From positions 1 through 6,731 of the forward strand of contig CAIJKT010000236.1 in assembly GCA_903821255.1 (NCBI GenBank): a stretch of 6,731 nt of DNA, in the 5' to 3' direction. The position numbers and the translations under genes are program-made. The stretch comes from an uncultured Lentisphaeria bacterium (GTDB lineage: Bacteria > Verrucomicrobiota > Lentisphaeria > Victivallales > Victivallaceae). Positions 1-6,466 of the stretch are shown here, piece by piece; positions within the stretch are counted from its first letter, which is position 1; every line of letters starts with the position of its first letter. The notes beneath the pieces were generated by a model. That model was not told the origin of the DNA. It saw only the letters and a list, made by a program, of their open reading frames with translations, and made no database searches.

Positions 1-912
1 CACCAGACCTGGTATGTGGAAGTTAGGCGCAATGGCAAACTGGTTCCGCAGCAGGAAATTTATGCGGCGATGAGCGCCGATAAAGAGTTAAGCAAAACCG
101 AAAAAGTCCGTCTCGACATGTTCAAGCGCTTCGGCTACTACTCAACCGAATCCAACGGCCACCTTTCAGAGTATGTGCCGTACTACCGCAAACGTCCGTC
201 TGAAATCCTCGACTGGATCGATTTAAGCAGTTGGATCAACGGCGAAACCGGGGGGTATCTGCGGGTCTGCACCGAAGAACGCAACTGGTTTGAGTATGAA
301 TTCCCGGAATTGATAAAAAAAGAGCCGTCAAAGTTAAATGAGCGTTCGCATGAGCATGGCTCGTTTATTATTGAAGCGCTGGAAACCGGACGGGTCTATC
401 GCGGCCACTTTAACATAATCAACGATAATCACATCACCAATCTGCCGAACGGCTGTGTGATCGAGATTCCTGGATATGTTGACCGCAATGGAATCAACAT
501 GCCGGTTTATGGCGCATTACCGCTGGCATGTGCGGCGACATGTTCCGTCAGCGTCCGCGTCCAGGAGATGGCGGTTGAGGCGGCGGTTCACGGCGACGTG
601 CTGCTGCTGAAACAGGCGATGCTGCATGACCCGCTGACCGGCGCGGTATGCAATCCGCCGGAGGTCTGGCAGATGGTTGACGAGATGATCGCGGCTCAAG
701 CCGAATGGCTGCCGCAATACGCGCACTATGTGGAGGAAGCTAAAAAGAATTTAGCCGCCGGCTGCATTAAATCCGGCGCTTTGCCGCTGGAGCCGAAGAC
801 CAGGGTTGAAGTTCGCGATACTGAAAGTATAGTGAAAGCCAGACGCGAAACAGAAGCAAAAGCACTTGCCGAAAAAGCGGTTGCCGAATACAATCCGGAC
901 AAACGCGTATAG
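1..912 (+). CDS. Glycoside hydrolase family 4 alpha-glycosidase (alpha-galactosidase-like), 5' end missing
   Basis: The reading frame is open from the first base, so the gene starts upstream; 303 codons remain and the stop is TAG. The first residues, H-Q-T-W-Y, match the GH4 'G-I-N-H-x-x-W/F' motif, whose His binds the catalytic metal, so about 200 N-terminal residues with the Rossmann NAD site are missing (E. coli MelA is 451 aa). Visible family hallmarks are GYYSTESNGHLSEYVPYY (fragment residues 45-62, compare GYFVTESSEHFAEYTP in MelA), NLPNGCVIEIPGYVD (about 147-161) and HDPLTGAVCNPPEVW with the following VDEM (209-229). GH4 enzymes are cytoplasmic and use NAD and a divalent metal, usually Mn, in a redox-elimination mechanism. 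Substrate is not settled: alpha-galactosidase fits best, but alpha-glucosidase or alpha-uronidase members share these motifs. A charged Ala/Lys/Glu tail ends the protein. It lies 21 nt before araD, so it is probably in the same operon. Confidence 0.88.
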   Translation, partial: HQTWYVEVRRNGKLVPQQEIYAAMSADKELSKTEKVRLDMFKRFGYYSTESNGHLSEYVPYYRKRPSEILDWIDLSSWINGETGGYLRVCTEERNWFEYEFPELIKKEPSKLNERSHEHGSFIIEALETGRVYRGHFNIINDNHITNLPNGCVIEIPGYVDRNGINMPVYGALPLACAATCSVSVRVQEMAVEAAVHGDVLLLKQAMLHDPLTGAVCNPPEVWQMVDEMIAAQAEWLPQYAHYVEEAKKNLAAGCIKSGALPLEPKTRVEVRDTESIVKARRETEAKALAEKAVAEYNPDKRV

Positions 913-917
913 GTAAA

Positions 918-923
918 AAGGAG
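918..923 (+). promoter_or_regulatory. Ribosome binding site of araD
   Basis: AAGGAG lies 10 nt before the ATG at 934, in the 21-nt gap after the glycosidase stop. It supports that start. The araD start also aligns with the E. coli AraD N-terminus, offset by a single residue. Confidence 0.75.
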
Positions 924-933
924 ATCAGCAGCC

Positions 934-1629
934 ATGTACAGCGAATTGAAAGAAGAGTGTTTTGCAGCGAATGTCCTGCTGCCGGAACTTGATCTGGTGA
1001 TTTACACCTTCGGCAACGTAAGCTGCATTGACCGCGGCCGCGGAGTATTTGCAATCAAACCGTCAGGGGTTGATTATGGAGCAATGAGCCCGCGCGACAT
1101 CGTCATCGTCGATCTTGACGGCAAAACCGTTGACGGCAAGCTGCGCCCCTCCAGCGACACCAGCACCCATTGCGTACTTTACAAAGCATTCGGCAATATC
1201 GGCGGAATCGTGCACACCCACTCCGCTTTTGCCGCCGCCTGGGCGCAAAGTCTGCGGTCAATCCCGATTTACGGCACTACTCACGCGGATCATCTGGCGA
1301 CGGATATTCCCTGCACCGAATTGATGGCGGATGCTAAGACCGGCAACGATTACGAGACGGAAACCGGTAATCAAATCGTTGACTGCTTTGCTCATAAATC
1401 ATTGAATCCGGATGAAACGCAAATGGTTTTAGTCGCCGGGCATGGTCCGTTCACCTGGGGTAAAAATGCCGCTAAAGCCGTTTACAACGCCAAAGTTCTG
1501 GAAGAGCTGGCGCGAATGGCGCTTTTGACTGAACAAATCAATCCCGCAGCCGTGCGCCTGAAAGAGGCGCTGGTCGCCAAACATTATGAACGCAAGCACG
1601 GTAAGAACGCCTATTATGGACAAAAATAA
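934..1629 (+). CDS. araD: L-ribulose-5-phosphate 4-epimerase AraD
   Basis: This cytoplasmic, metal-dependent class II aldolase-fold enzyme converts L-ribulose-5-phosphate to D-xylulose-5-phosphate, the last step of L-arabinose catabolism before the pentose phosphate pathway. At 231 aa it has the same length as E. coli AraD and aligns nearly end to end. Conserved blocks are GNVS (27-30), KPSGVDY (42-48), PSSDT (72-76), GGIVHTHS (90-97), GTTHADH (114-120), HGPFTWG (170-176) and the C-terminal [10 protein letters not shown]. The zinc ligands known in the E. coli enzyme (D76, H95, H97, H171) correspond to D75, H94, H96 and H170. The catalytic D120 and Y229 correspond to D119 and Y228, so all are present. 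UlaF and SgbE are isofunctional paralogs in ascorbate or gulose-type pathways, but araA directly downstream points to arabinose. The gene overlaps the start of araA by 14 nt. Confidence 0.96.
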   Translation: MYSELKEECFAANVLLPELDLVIYTFGNVSCIDRGRGVFAIKPSGVDYGAMSPRDIVIVDLDGKTVDGKLRPSSDTSTHCVLYKAFGNIGGIVHTHSAFAAAWAQSLRSIPIYGTTHADHLATDIPCTELMADAKTGNDYETETGNQIVDCFAHKSLNPDETQMVLVAGHGPFTWGKNAAKAVYNAKVLEELARMALLTEQINPAAVRLKEALVAKHYERKHGKNAYYGQK

Positions 1630-3043
1630 TTGCACAAAAAAAGTCTGGTTTATCACCGGCAGTCAACATCTTTACGGCGAAAAAACGCTTAAACAAGTTG
1701 CCGCCAACGCCCAAACCATAGTCAAACATCTCAACGCCTGCGGCGTTATCCGCCCGGAAATAGAATGGCAGCCAACCGTAAAGACTGCGGATGAAGCAAC
1801 TGCCGTGCTGCAGGCAGCCAGCGCGGATAACGGCTGCATCGGGGTTATTGCCTGGATGCACACCTTCAGTCCGGCCAAGATGTGGATCAACGGCCTGAAA
1901 CGGCTGCAAAAGCCGCTGCTGCATCTGCATACGCAGTTCAATCAGGATATTCCGTGGAAGACGATCGATATGGACTTCATGAATCTGAATCAGGCGGCTC
2001 ATGGCGACCGCGAGTTCGGGTTTATCTGCACGCGGCTGGAAATGTCCCGCAAGGTGGTGACCGGATACTGGAAAGATTTTGATGTCCAGTATCAAATCGA
2101 CGTCTGGGCCCGTGCGGCATTGGCCTGGAACGATTCGCAAACCATGAAAATTGCCAGGATCGGCGATAATATGCGCGAAGTCGCCGTGACCGAAGGCAAC
2201 AAAGTTTCCGCCCAGATCCAGTTCGGATATTCGGTCAACGGTTACGGCGTGGCCGATGTGGTAAAATATATCAATGCGGTCAGCGATGCCGAGGTTGAAG
2301 CGCTGGTGAAATGTTATTCCGACCTCTACACGATCTCCGACCGTTCCGAACCGGCAATGAAATCAATCGGGGATGCCGCCCGTCAGGAGATTGGAATGCG
2401 CAACTTTCTTAAAGACGGCGGCTTTGCCGGTTTCACCACTACCTTTGAGGACCTGGCCGGGCTCTGTCAACTGCCGGGGCTTGCATCACAACGTCTGATG
2501 GCGGAAGGATACGGATTCGGCGCCGAGGGCGACTGGAAAACGGCCGCGCTGCTGCGGACAATGAAAGTTATGGCGCAAGGGCTGCCCGGCGGGACCAGTT
2601 TTATGGAAGATTACACTTACCATCTGGAAAATGGCCGGGAACGCGTGCTTGGCGCTCACATGCTGGAGGTTTGTCCGACAATTGCCGCTAAAAAACCGGC
2701 CCTGGAAGTACATCCGCTGGGCATCGGCGGCAAATCGGCTCCGGCGCGGCTGGTATTCAACTCCCCGGCCGGCGCGGCATTGAACGCCAGTTTAATTGAA
2801 CTGGGCGACGGATTCCGTTTGATAGTCAACGAGGTTGAAGCGGTTGATCCGGACCAGGCGCTGCCGAAGCTGCCGGTGGCCCGTGCCGTATGGATGCCAA
2901 AACCGGATTTCCATACCGCCACCCGCCGCTGGATCGAAGCCGGCGGGGCTCACCATTCTGTCTACACGCAGGCGCTGAAGACCGAACACCTGGCCGATTA
3001 TGCCGATATCGCCGATATTGAAATTGTGGTTATTGCCGACTGA
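1616..3043 (+). CDS. araA: L-arabinose isomerase AraA (short C-terminus)
   Basis: AraA interconverts L-arabinose and L-ribulose in the cytoplasm, using Mn2+. The protein has 475 residues from the ATG at 1616 and is strongly similar to E. coli AraA (500 aa): [11 protein letters not shown] (11-21), the [13 protein letters not shown] block (82-94), HTQFN (105-109), MDFMNLNQ (119-126), [11 protein letters not shown] (304-314) and [12 protein letters not shown] (325-336). The metal ligands known in E. coli (E306, E333, H350, H450) correspond to E304, E331, H348 and H447. The start at 1616 matches family N-termini. An in-frame ATG at 1586 would add ten atypical residues encoded within araD. No strong Shine-Dalgarno precedes 1616, so translation is probably coupled to araD, whose last 14 nt it overlaps. 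The protein stops after EIVVIAD, about 20 residues before the family's usual end (roughly WNEVYY plus a few residues). A terminator hairpin follows at once. The kinase gene araB is not seen. Confidence 0.95.
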   Translation: MDKNNCTKKVWFITGSQHLYGEKTLKQVAANAQTIVKHLNACGVIRPEIEWQPTVKTADEATAVLQAASADNGCIGVIAWMHTFSPAKMWINGLKRLQKPLLHLHTQFNQDIPWKTIDMDFMNLNQAAHGDREFGFICTRLEMSRKVVTGYWKDFDVQYQIDVWARAALAWNDSQTMKIARIGDNMREVAVTEGNKVSAQIQFGYSVNGYGVADVVKYINAVSDAEVEALVKCYSDLYTISDRSEPAMKSIGDAARQEIGMRNFLKDGGFAGFTTTFEDLAGLCQLPGLASQRLMAEGYGFGAEGDWKTAALLRTMKVMAQGLPGGTSFMEDYTYHLENGRERVLGAHMLEVCPTIAAKKPALEVHPLGIGGKSAPARLVFNSPAGAALNASLIELGDGFRLIVNEVEAVDPDQALPKLPVARAVWMPKPDFHTATRRWIEAGGAHHSVYTQALKTEHLADYADIADIEIVVIAD

Positions 3044-3055
3044 TGCGGAGGACAT

Positions 3056-3084
3056 AAAAAAAGCCGCCTGTTACGGCGGCTTTT
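3056..3084. terminator. Bidirectional intrinsic terminator between araA and the SPFH operon
   Basis: The hairpin has a 10-bp stem, AAAAGCCGCC (3059-3068) pairing with GGCGGCTTTT (3075-3084), and a six-base loop TGTTAC. On the plus strand it starts 15 nt after the araA stop and ends in four T. On the minus strand it lies about 32 nt after the SPFH-B stop and is followed by seven T (complement of 3056-3062). The longer T tract suggests its stronger use is for the minus-strand operon. It sits exactly where the two convergent units meet. Confidence 0.9.
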
Positions 3085-3116
3085 ATCCCGAACATAAATG
3101 CAGTCCGGCAATGGTG

Positions 3117-4799
3117 TTATTTCCCGGCTTCCGGAACGAGGGCTTTAACACTGCCCAGCGTACCCAGCCCCGACTGTTTGAGATCGGTCCATAACGTACC
3201 TTCGCCCGCATGGATGATCTGGATATTCAGTTTCGGGTTCAATTCTTTGCCGAACATCAGCAGGCTGTAAGCGGCAGGATTGCCGATCGCGCCGAGCTGG
3301 AGTTTGAAGCCGTTGCTTTTCTCCCCTTCAACCATGGTAATGACCCGGGCATCCGCCTGCCCGGCAATGCGGGTGACCGCGGCGCGGACGGCAGCAGTTT
3401 CCTGGGCGGTTCTGGCGACCAGCAGATTAGTTCCGGCCTGGATTTCGGCGACAGTCTTTTCCTGCTGCGCCTTGATTTCGGCTACAATTTTCTCGGTTTC
3501 CTGCAACACCTGCTGGCGGCGCTGTTCAATCAGCGATTCTTCGGTATTTAATTCGGCCTGTTTCCGTGCAGTCGTCTGCAGTGCGATATTCGTCAGATTC
3601 TGCTCTGTCGCCAGGCTGGATTGCTGAATAGGCCGCAATATTTCGCCCGGAATATCGACATGGCGGATCAGCGAATTGTGAACCTTGATGTCTTTCTTCT
3701 CCAATACCGCAATCAAGGCATCCCGCAGTTCATTCTGGAATTTTTCCCTGCCTTCGCCGACAATAAAGTCCTGAGCGCGGTAGGAGGAACCTTTCAACCG
3801 CGAAACGGACTGAATCTGCGGCATGATAATCTTGTCAACGACTGCCGGCAGATCGCCGTATTTTAACAGGATTTCTGAGATTTTATCCGGTTCCAGTTCG
3901 AATTCCACGGACATGTCCAGATGTATCTCGAAGCCGTCGCGCGAAGGGAATTCCACAAACTGCTGGAGGCCGAACGAACTGACACTTTGCGGAGCCTGCG
4001 ACTGGGGAACGCTGCCGGATTTTGCTTTCTTGTCGGCCGGCGCGGCTGATTGCTGCAGTCCCATGTAATCTTTCCGCCGTTCAAGCTGCTTGGCCAGGAC
4101 ATTCGAGGCAAGCTGGTCCATCGCGGCATTCTGGACTTCGGCCTTGTTTTTAGTTAATACCAGGCCGCCTTCGCGGCCGGTCAGAGCCACCTGGCTCAAA
4201 CCGATTTCCAGGACGTCAATCTTATGAGCATTGGGATTGATGTAGTAGAGGCCGGGCTGCAGAATATCCTTGCGGACGCCCTTCTCGCCTGAGCCGGCGA
4301 ACTGGCCGTCTGGCGCCTTTTTCCCGGACAGGGAAGTAACCACGCCGACATAGCCGACGGGGATGTTGACCGCGTCCGTAAGGGTAACGTCGTAGCCTTC
4401 CGGGTTCAACCGGTATTTGCCGGGTCCAAGCACGTTTTTCCAAATGCCTTTCTGGTCTTCGTCCGCAAGAAATTCTCCCGGCGGCAGGCTTTTGCCGTCC
4501 TTGGCCGTGACGATGCCGACTTTTCCCGCCGGGATCATCACCACCGGCACTATCTTCCAGTCATGGGCAACGGGGTTGAGAAAATGGCGGCCTTCGCCCA
4601 GCGGTTCGCGCAGGATGCCTTTCTGTCCGGGATCGGCCAGTATCTGCCCGGGCGGCAGTTCCGAGCCGTCCTTGGACGTTACAATCGCCATCTGGTCGGC
4701 GCCGACATAGAAACGGCAGAATCCCCAGGTCCAGATAAAATATGCGAAAAGAATTATTACGACGCATCCGAAGATGCCTGAAAGTGCATTTGTTTTCAT
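3117..4799 (-). CDS. SPFH/band 7 membrane protein with three SPFH1-like repeats (SPFH-B)
   Basis: This is a 560-residue protein. A hydrophobic helix at about 7-27 is a single N-terminal membrane anchor, with aromatics at its outer edge (FIWTWGFCRFY). Three tandem modules start at 37, 94 and 151, a spacing of exactly 57 residues. Each reads roughly '(V)xIVTSxDGKxLPPG...KGI...LxPGxYxLNP'. A low-complexity Ala/Gln/Ser/Lys linker follows (about 207-277), then the rest of an SPFH domain (about 278-385, including FPSRDGFEIHLDMSVEFEL). A Gln/Glu/Ala/Arg-rich coiled coil (about 395-480) and a C-terminal segment to 560 complete it. SPFH proteins such as prohibitin, flotillin and HflK/C form ring or cage oligomers on membranes. 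By analogy with HflK/C most of this protein would be outside the cytoplasm, but that is inference. The ATG start has AAGGAGG 7 nt upstream and overlaps the SPFH-A stop as ATGA. The specific function is unknown. Confidence 0.88.
   Translation of the reverse strand: MKTNALSGIFGCVVIILFAYFIWTWGFCRFYVGADQMAIVTSKDGSELPPGQILADPGQKGILREPLGEGRHFLNPVAHDWKIVPVVMIPAGKVGIVTAKDGKSLPPGEFLADEDQKGIWKNVLGPGKYRLNPEGYDVTLTDAVNIPVGYVGVVTSLSGKKAPDGQFAGSGEKGVRKDILQPGLYYINPNAHKIDVLEIGLSQVALTGREGGLVLTKNKAEVQNAAMDQLASNVLAKQLERRKDYMGLQQSAAPADKKAKSGSVPQSQAPQSVSSFGLQQFVEFPSRDGFEIHLDMSVEFELEPDKISEILLKYGDLPAVVDKIIMPQIQSVSRLKGSSYRAQDFIVGEGREKFQNELRDALIAVLEKKDIKVHNSLIRHVDIPGEILRPIQQSSLATEQNLTNIALQTTARKQAELNTEESLIEQRRQQVLQETEKIVAEIKAQQEKTVAEIQAGTNLLVARTAQETAAVRAAVTRIAGQADARVITMVEGEKSNGFKLQLGAIGNPAAYSLLMFGKELNPKLNIQIIHAGEGTLWTDLKQSGLGTLGSVKALVPEAGK
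4182..4691 (-). repeat. Three tandem 57-residue protein modules in SPFH-B
   Basis: The modules are at about residues 37-93 (bases 4691-4521), 94-150 (4520-4350) and 151-206 (4349-4182). Shared positions are the opening IVT/VVT, the DGK/SGK turn, PPG or PDG, KGI or KGV (60-62, 117-119, 173-175), PG or EG followed by Y/H, and an NP pair (75-76, 132-133, 188-189). The repeat is at protein level and the DNA copies are diverged. The third copy aligns with the usual start of an SPFH domain. Confidence 0.85.
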
Positions 4800-6355
4800 C
4801 GTCCAGCCTCCTTCTTTTTACTGTTGTCCGCGGTTTCCGGCGCGCCTCCGCCGGTCGGCAGCCACGACCTGATGGAAGTATCCGAGGTGATGATGCCTTT
4901 TATTTGCGGAGCAAGCCGCTGATAGAGATTGTATCTGGCCCACTCCATGCCGTCGCCGAAAGCGTCCACTTTAACCTTTAACACCGCGGCCTCGGCTTCA
5001 TTCCGGAGACGGATGACATCCCGATCCGCCTCGGCGGACAGGATTTTGGCACGGGCCTGGGCCTCCGTGGTGTCTTTGTCAATCTTTGCAACTTCCAGTT
5101 CCCGTACTGCCGCGATCTTTTTGACTTCCTGTTCCTGCCTGGCTCCGATGCCGGCGCGCAGACTGAGGGTTTCCGCCTCCACTTTCTTGCCGTTCTGCAG
5201 CGCGAGCATTTCCTGGCGCACCAGTTCCGCGCGGGATTTGGCCTGCACAATCTGCTGTTCGAACTTTTTCGTCTCCTGGGCCGCGAGTTCACGGTCGCGG
5301 ATAATTTTCGCCACATCATTCGGCGGAATAATATTCCTGATCAGGACGGAGTTAATGGAAACTCCGAACCCGTCGCAGGTCTGTTTCAAGTGCTTCTCCA
5401 GATCATTCTGGAACTGCTGCCTGGTTTCGCCGACGATAAACTCCACCGCAGTTTTCTTGCTGCCTTCGATCCGGATAAAGCCGCGGGCCCGCGGCAGGAT
5501 CAGTTTTTTAATGATGTCTTCCATATTGCCGACTTTATGGGCCAGCAAAGCCGCCTGTTCCCGCCGGACATTGAATTCAATGGTGCCCTCGACCCTGACC
5601 GGAAAGCCGTCCGAGGTAAGGAATTCGATAACTTCAACGCCGCCCATTTCGAACCGCTGGCTTTGCAGATTGACTTCGACCACAGTCCACAAATACGGAT
5701 TCAGATAGTAGGTGCCGGGGGACATGACTTCGGCGCAGACGCCTTTGCTTTCATTGCCGACAAGATAGGCATTGAGGTCGGACTCCGGCATTTTGCCGTT
5801 CAGGATGTCCTTCCCCGCCAGACTGGTCTTTACGCCGACATGGCCGGGCCGGATATTGATGGCATCAAAAACGAGCACTTCATACGCATAGGGATTGAGC
5901 CGGTACTTGCCGGGGGCCAGGATGTCGGGTTCGATTCCTTTGCAGCCATCCTGCGCCAGAATCGCGCCGGCCGGCAGATTTTTACCGAATAACCGTATTT
6001 TCACGCCGAGTTTTCCTGCCGGGATATCAGTCATTTTATGGATTTCCCAACTCCAGATATAAGGATTGCGGAAATAACGTCCTTCCGGCAGCACTTCAAG
6101 ATGAATGCCCTTCTGTCCCGGACTGCCCGCCAATATTTCCGTCGCCGGCAGCGGCTCGCCTGCTTTCCTGATCAGTACCGCCAGTTCGCCGTTCTCCGGT
6201 TCAATCCGCCACCAATACCAGTACCACACCGGCAATGCGATGACCATCAAGATGATCAATGCCAGCACGGCAATGAAGCATCCGGCTTTCAGGCTGACTG
6301 TCGCCGCCGAATTCGGCGGCGACCCCTGCTTGTTCAATAAATCCTGAATTTTCAT
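4796..6355 (-). CDS. SPFH/band 7 membrane protein with three SPFH1-like repeats (SPFH-A)
   Basis: This is a 519-residue protein, first gene of the SPFH operon and a diverged paralog of SPFH-B. A short tail (1-22) precedes one membrane helix (about 23-47), which ends in a run of six aromatics, WYWYWW (44-49). Three modules start at about 58, 116 and 173. The third carries a roughly 7-residue insertion and continues straight into the rest of the SPFH domain (about 235-350, with FLTSDGFPVRVEGTIEFNV and VLIRNIIPP). A long charged coiled coil (about 352-462) precedes a Lys-rich C-terminus. The prohibitin-like IIRDRELAAQE stretch opens the coiled coil. The start at 6355 is chosen because GAGGAGG lies 9 nt before it; an in-frame ATG at 6373 lies upstream of that ribosome binding site. 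The gene pair resembles HflK/HflC in arrangement, so a hetero-oligomeric membrane assembly is plausible. The partner and function are unknown. Confidence 0.88.
   Translation of the reverse strand: MKIQDLLNKQGSPPNSAATVSLKAGCFIAVLALIILMVIALPVWYWYWWRIEPENGELAVLIRKAGEPLPATEILAGSPGQKGIHLEVLPEGRYFRNPYIWSWEIHKMTDIPAGKLGVKIRLFGKNLPAGAILAQDGCKGIEPDILAPGKYRLNPYAYEVLVFDAINIRPGHVGVKTSLAGKDILNGKMPESDLNAYLVGNESKGVCAEVMSPGTYYLNPYLWTVVEVNLQSQRFEMGGVEVIEFLTSDGFPVRVEGTIEFNVRREQAALLAHKVGNMEDIIKKLILPRARGFIRIEGSKKTAVEFIVGETRQQFQNDLEKHLKQTCDGFGVSINSVLIRNIIPPNDVAKIIRDRELAAQETKKFEQQIVQAKSRAELVRQEMLALQNGKKVEAETLSLRAGIGARQEQEVKKIAAVRELEVAKIDKDTTEAQARAKILSAEADRDVIRLRNEAEAAVLKVKVDAFGDGMEWARYNLYQRLAPQIKGIITSDTSIRSWLPTGGGAPETADNSKKKEAGR
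4807..4813 (-). promoter_or_regulatory. Ribosome binding site of SPFH-B inside the end of SPFH-A
   Basis: AAGGAGG on the minus strand sits in the Lys-Glu-Ala codons at the SPFH-A C-terminus, 7 nt before the SPFH-B ATG. Together with the ATGA overlap (4796-4799) it implies coupled translation and roughly matched production of both proteins. Confidence 0.85.
5663..6184 (-). repeat. Three tandem 57-58-residue protein modules in SPFH-A
   Basis: The modules are at about residues 58-115 (bases 6184-6011), 116-172 (6010-5840) and 173-231 (5839-5663). They share KGI or KGV, PG or EG followed by RYF, KYR or TYY, and an NP followed by a Tyr (NPYIW, NPYAY, NPYLW). They follow the same pattern as in SPFH-B, giving six copies across the operon. 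The third copy has extra residues around LNAYLVGNES. Confidence 0.83.
6300..6323. repeat. Perfect 24-nt palindrome near the 5' end of SPFH-A
   Basis: The half-site GTCGCCGCCGAA (6300-6311) is followed directly by its exact reverse complement (6312-6323). It falls in codons about 11-19 of SPFH-A, encoding the Gly-Ser-Pro-Pro-Asn-Ser-Ala-Ala stretch before the membrane helix. In mRNA it could fold as a 10-bp GC-rich hairpin with an AATT loop, starting about 32 nt after the start codon. Confidence 0.7.
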
Positions 6356-6364
6356 GAAAAAATA

Positions 6365-6371
6365 CCTCCTC
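6365..6371 (-). promoter_or_regulatory. Ribosome binding site of SPFH-A
   Basis: GAGGAGG on the minus strand lies 9 nt, mostly T, before the ATG at 6355. It is nearly fully complementary to the anti-Shine-Dalgarno sequence. It decides the start: the in-frame ATG at 6373 lies immediately 5' of this site. Confidence 0.88.
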
Positions 6372-6394
6372 ATGCGGTTAAAGATTCAGTTGAA

Positions 6395-6422
6395 AAACTA
6401 CTGCCGGAAATTGAAAAGTCAA
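6395..6422 (-). promoter_or_regulatory. Possible sigma70-like promoter of the SPFH operon
   Basis: On the minus strand TTGACT (6422-6417) is followed after 16 nt by TAGTTT (6400-6395). The -35 element is good, while the -10 matches only about three of six consensus positions. Transcription would begin near 6388, giving a leader of about 33 nt. The terminator upstream at 6533-6559 means the operon needs its own promoter in this gap. Confidence 0.35.
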
Positions 6423-6466
6423 GCATCAGCTCAGCCCATTCCGGATTGATTGTCCGTCTTCGAAGG

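Noticed and set aside
1586..1615. Upstream in-frame ATG at 1586 as the start of araA
   Set aside because: It adds ten residues ([10 protein letters not shown]) not seen in the family and has no ribosome binding site at useful distance.
1538..2140. A 200-codon open frame on the minus strand, opposite araD and araA
   Set aside because: It is antisense to two confidently identified genes, and its translation shows no family features.
3000..3194. A plus-strand frame that could extend AraA by frameshift through the terminator
   Set aside because: Its residues ([14 protein letters not shown]) do not match the missing AraA C-terminus convincingly, and it reads through the hairpin, so a hidden AraA tail is not supported.
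3210..3866. Several open frames of 80-115 codons on the plus strand, opposite SPFH-B
   Set aside because: They have no recognisable domain or ribosome binding site and lie wholly opposite the SPFH-B coding sequence, whose repeats and SPFH motifs are clear.
4929..5708. A 259-codon open frame on the plus strand, opposite SPFH-A
   Set aside because: Its translation is Ser/Arg/Ala-rich without family motifs. It is the antisense shadow of a strongly supported coding sequence.
6356..6373. Upstream in-frame ATG at 6373 as the start of SPFH-A
   Set aside because: It would place the near-perfect ribosome binding site inside the coding sequence (Arg-Arg codons), with nothing comparable upstream. The ATG at 6355 has ideal spacing.
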